Source: Bacteroidia bacterium
GTDB taxonomy: Bacteria; Bacteroidota; Bacteroidia; Cytophagales; Cyclobacteriaceae
Length of the DNA stretch: 6,349 nucleotides
Direction: 5' to 3'
NCBI GenBank assembly: GCA_025356795.1
Contig: JANXRR010000410.1
Coordinates: 1 to 6,349, forward strand
Shown: piece by piece, positions 5,751 to 6,349 of the stretch
How the letters are laid out: every line of letters starts with the position of its first letter
How positions within the stretch are numbered: the first letter of the stretch is position 1
Notes under the pieces: generated by a model
The model's input: only the letters and a program-made list of their open reading frames with translations
The model's database searches: none
Told to the model about the DNA's origin: nothing
Program-made: the position numbers and the translations under genes

Positions 5751-6323
5751 TTATAAAGTTAACGCCTCTTCTTTTAATATTTTTTTAAGCTCTTCAGCAA
5801 TTTTTAATCGTGCTCTATGAATTCTTACTTTCACAGTCGTTATATTCTGATCCATCATTTCTGCAATTTCTTCTATGGAAAATTCTTTTATATAAAATAA
5901 TTGCAAAGAAAGTCGGTCTATTTCATTAAGTCGTGTTAGGGCTTGTGCTACAAATATTTCTTTATCGTTCCTTTCCAATGAATCGCCCTGTTGAGGGTGC
6001 TCAATTATACTTTTTTCAATACTCTGAAATTGTTGACGGTTTTTTCTTTTTTGACTAATGGCTGTGTTAAAAACAATGCGATATAACCAAGTTGAAAATT
6101 TTGACTGCCTATTGAAATCTTTAAGGTGATGAAATGCCTTGATGAAAGAATCCTGCGCTGCTTCTTCTGCTTCTAATCGATGTTCTAGAATTTTATAAGC
6201 AATGGTGTAGGCATAGCTTTTATAGTTGTTCACAAGCTTTGCATAGCATTGACTGTCCCCCCCAAGGATTTGATCGATAATGGCCTCTTCGTTTTTCTGA
6301 TTAATCACAGGGCTTTGACGCAA
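5751..6323 (-). CDS. ECF-type RNA polymerase sigma factor (sigma-70 family, group 4)
   Basis: The protein has about 190 residues in two domains. Region 2 (about 26-95) contains AEEAAQDSFIKAFHHL (52-67) and the -10-recognition/melting segment KFSTWLYRIVFNTA (75-88). A short linker follows, then region 4 (about 124-182) with the helix-turn-helix EFSIEEIAEMMDQNITTVKVRIHRARLKI (147-175), which reads the -35-type element. Region 3 is absent, as expected for ECF factors. No ATG occurs between the upstream in-frame stop (6339-6341) and the conserved part. Translation must therefore begin at a non-ATG codon: the TTG at 6321-6323 used here, or the GTG at 6306-6308, which would give a start MINQKNEEAI and is equally plausible. 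A run of seven G (C7 on the + strand, 6257-6263) lies at the ILGGDS motif. It forms an operon with the membrane anti-sigma gene; target genes are unknown. Confidence 0.93.
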   Translation of the reverse strand: MRQSPVINQKNEEAIIDQILGGDSQCYAKLVNNYKSYAYTIAYKILEHRLEAEEAAQDSFIKAFHHLKDFNRQSKFSTWLYRIVFNTAISQKRKNRQQFQSIEKSIIEHPQQGDSLERNDKEIFVAQALTRLNEIDRLSLQLFYIKEFSIEEIAEMMDQNITTVKVRIHRARLKIAEELKKILKEEALTL

Positions 6324-6349
6324 GGTTGGTTGTTCAAGTTACTAAGCTA

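Overview
The window looks like chromosomal DNA from a member of the Bacteroidota, most likely of the Cytophagales type. The genes are AT-rich, and their upstream regions are A/T-rich without a convincing Shine-Dalgarno sequence. The gene content fits too: a GMC oxidoreductase paired with a 'gluconate 2-dehydrogenase subunit 3' lipoprotein, greA next to a HIT gene, and an ECF sigma gene followed by a membrane anti-sigma-like gene. The lineage is an inference from these traits; no rRNA or other definitive marker is present.

Layout, left to right. (1) 1-260, + strand: the last 85 codons of an MgtE-type Mg2+ transporter, cut by the window edge. (2) 375-1226, +: a 283-residue membrane-anchored pentapeptide-repeat protein, closed by an intrinsic terminator (about 1267-1308). 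(3) 1353-1829 and 1885-2277, +: transcript cleavage factor GreA and a HIT-family nucleotide hydrolase, close together and probably co-transcribed. (4) 2278-2549: a 272-bp intergenic region with a poly-T/poly-A palindrome and a possible Bacteroidota-type promoter. (5) 2550-4265 and 4292-4870, +: a two-gene operon for a GMC-family FAD dehydrogenase and its small exported partner, ended by a strong terminator (4884-4915). (6) 5024-5218, +: a 64-residue two-helix membrane protein of unknown function. (7) 5227-5748 and 5751-6323, - strand: a probable anti-sigma protein and an ECF sigma factor, read from right to left with 2 bp between them and converging on the 64-residue gene.

The best-defined working unit is the dehydrogenase pair. 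The large subunit has the FAD site, the GMC active-site His/Asn pair and a C-x5-C-x3-C cluster like the Fe-S ligands of FAD-glucose and fructose dehydrogenases, but no export signal. The small subunit has an N-terminal twin-arginine-like motif and a lipobox. This fits a periplasmic, membrane-tethered sugar or polyol dehydrogenase in which the small subunit carries the large one through the Tat system. No cytochrome c partner is encoded here. The sigma/anti-sigma pair is a typical signal-response cassette whose signal and regulon cannot be read from this window.

I found no CRISPR array, tRNA, rRNA, insertion sequence or clear sign of a mobile element. No complete new defence or mobile system is visible. 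The less ordinary items are the two-face pattern of the pentapeptide protein, the Fe-S-type but cytochrome-less dehydrogenase pair, and the sigma gene with no ATG start and a G7 tract near its 5' end.
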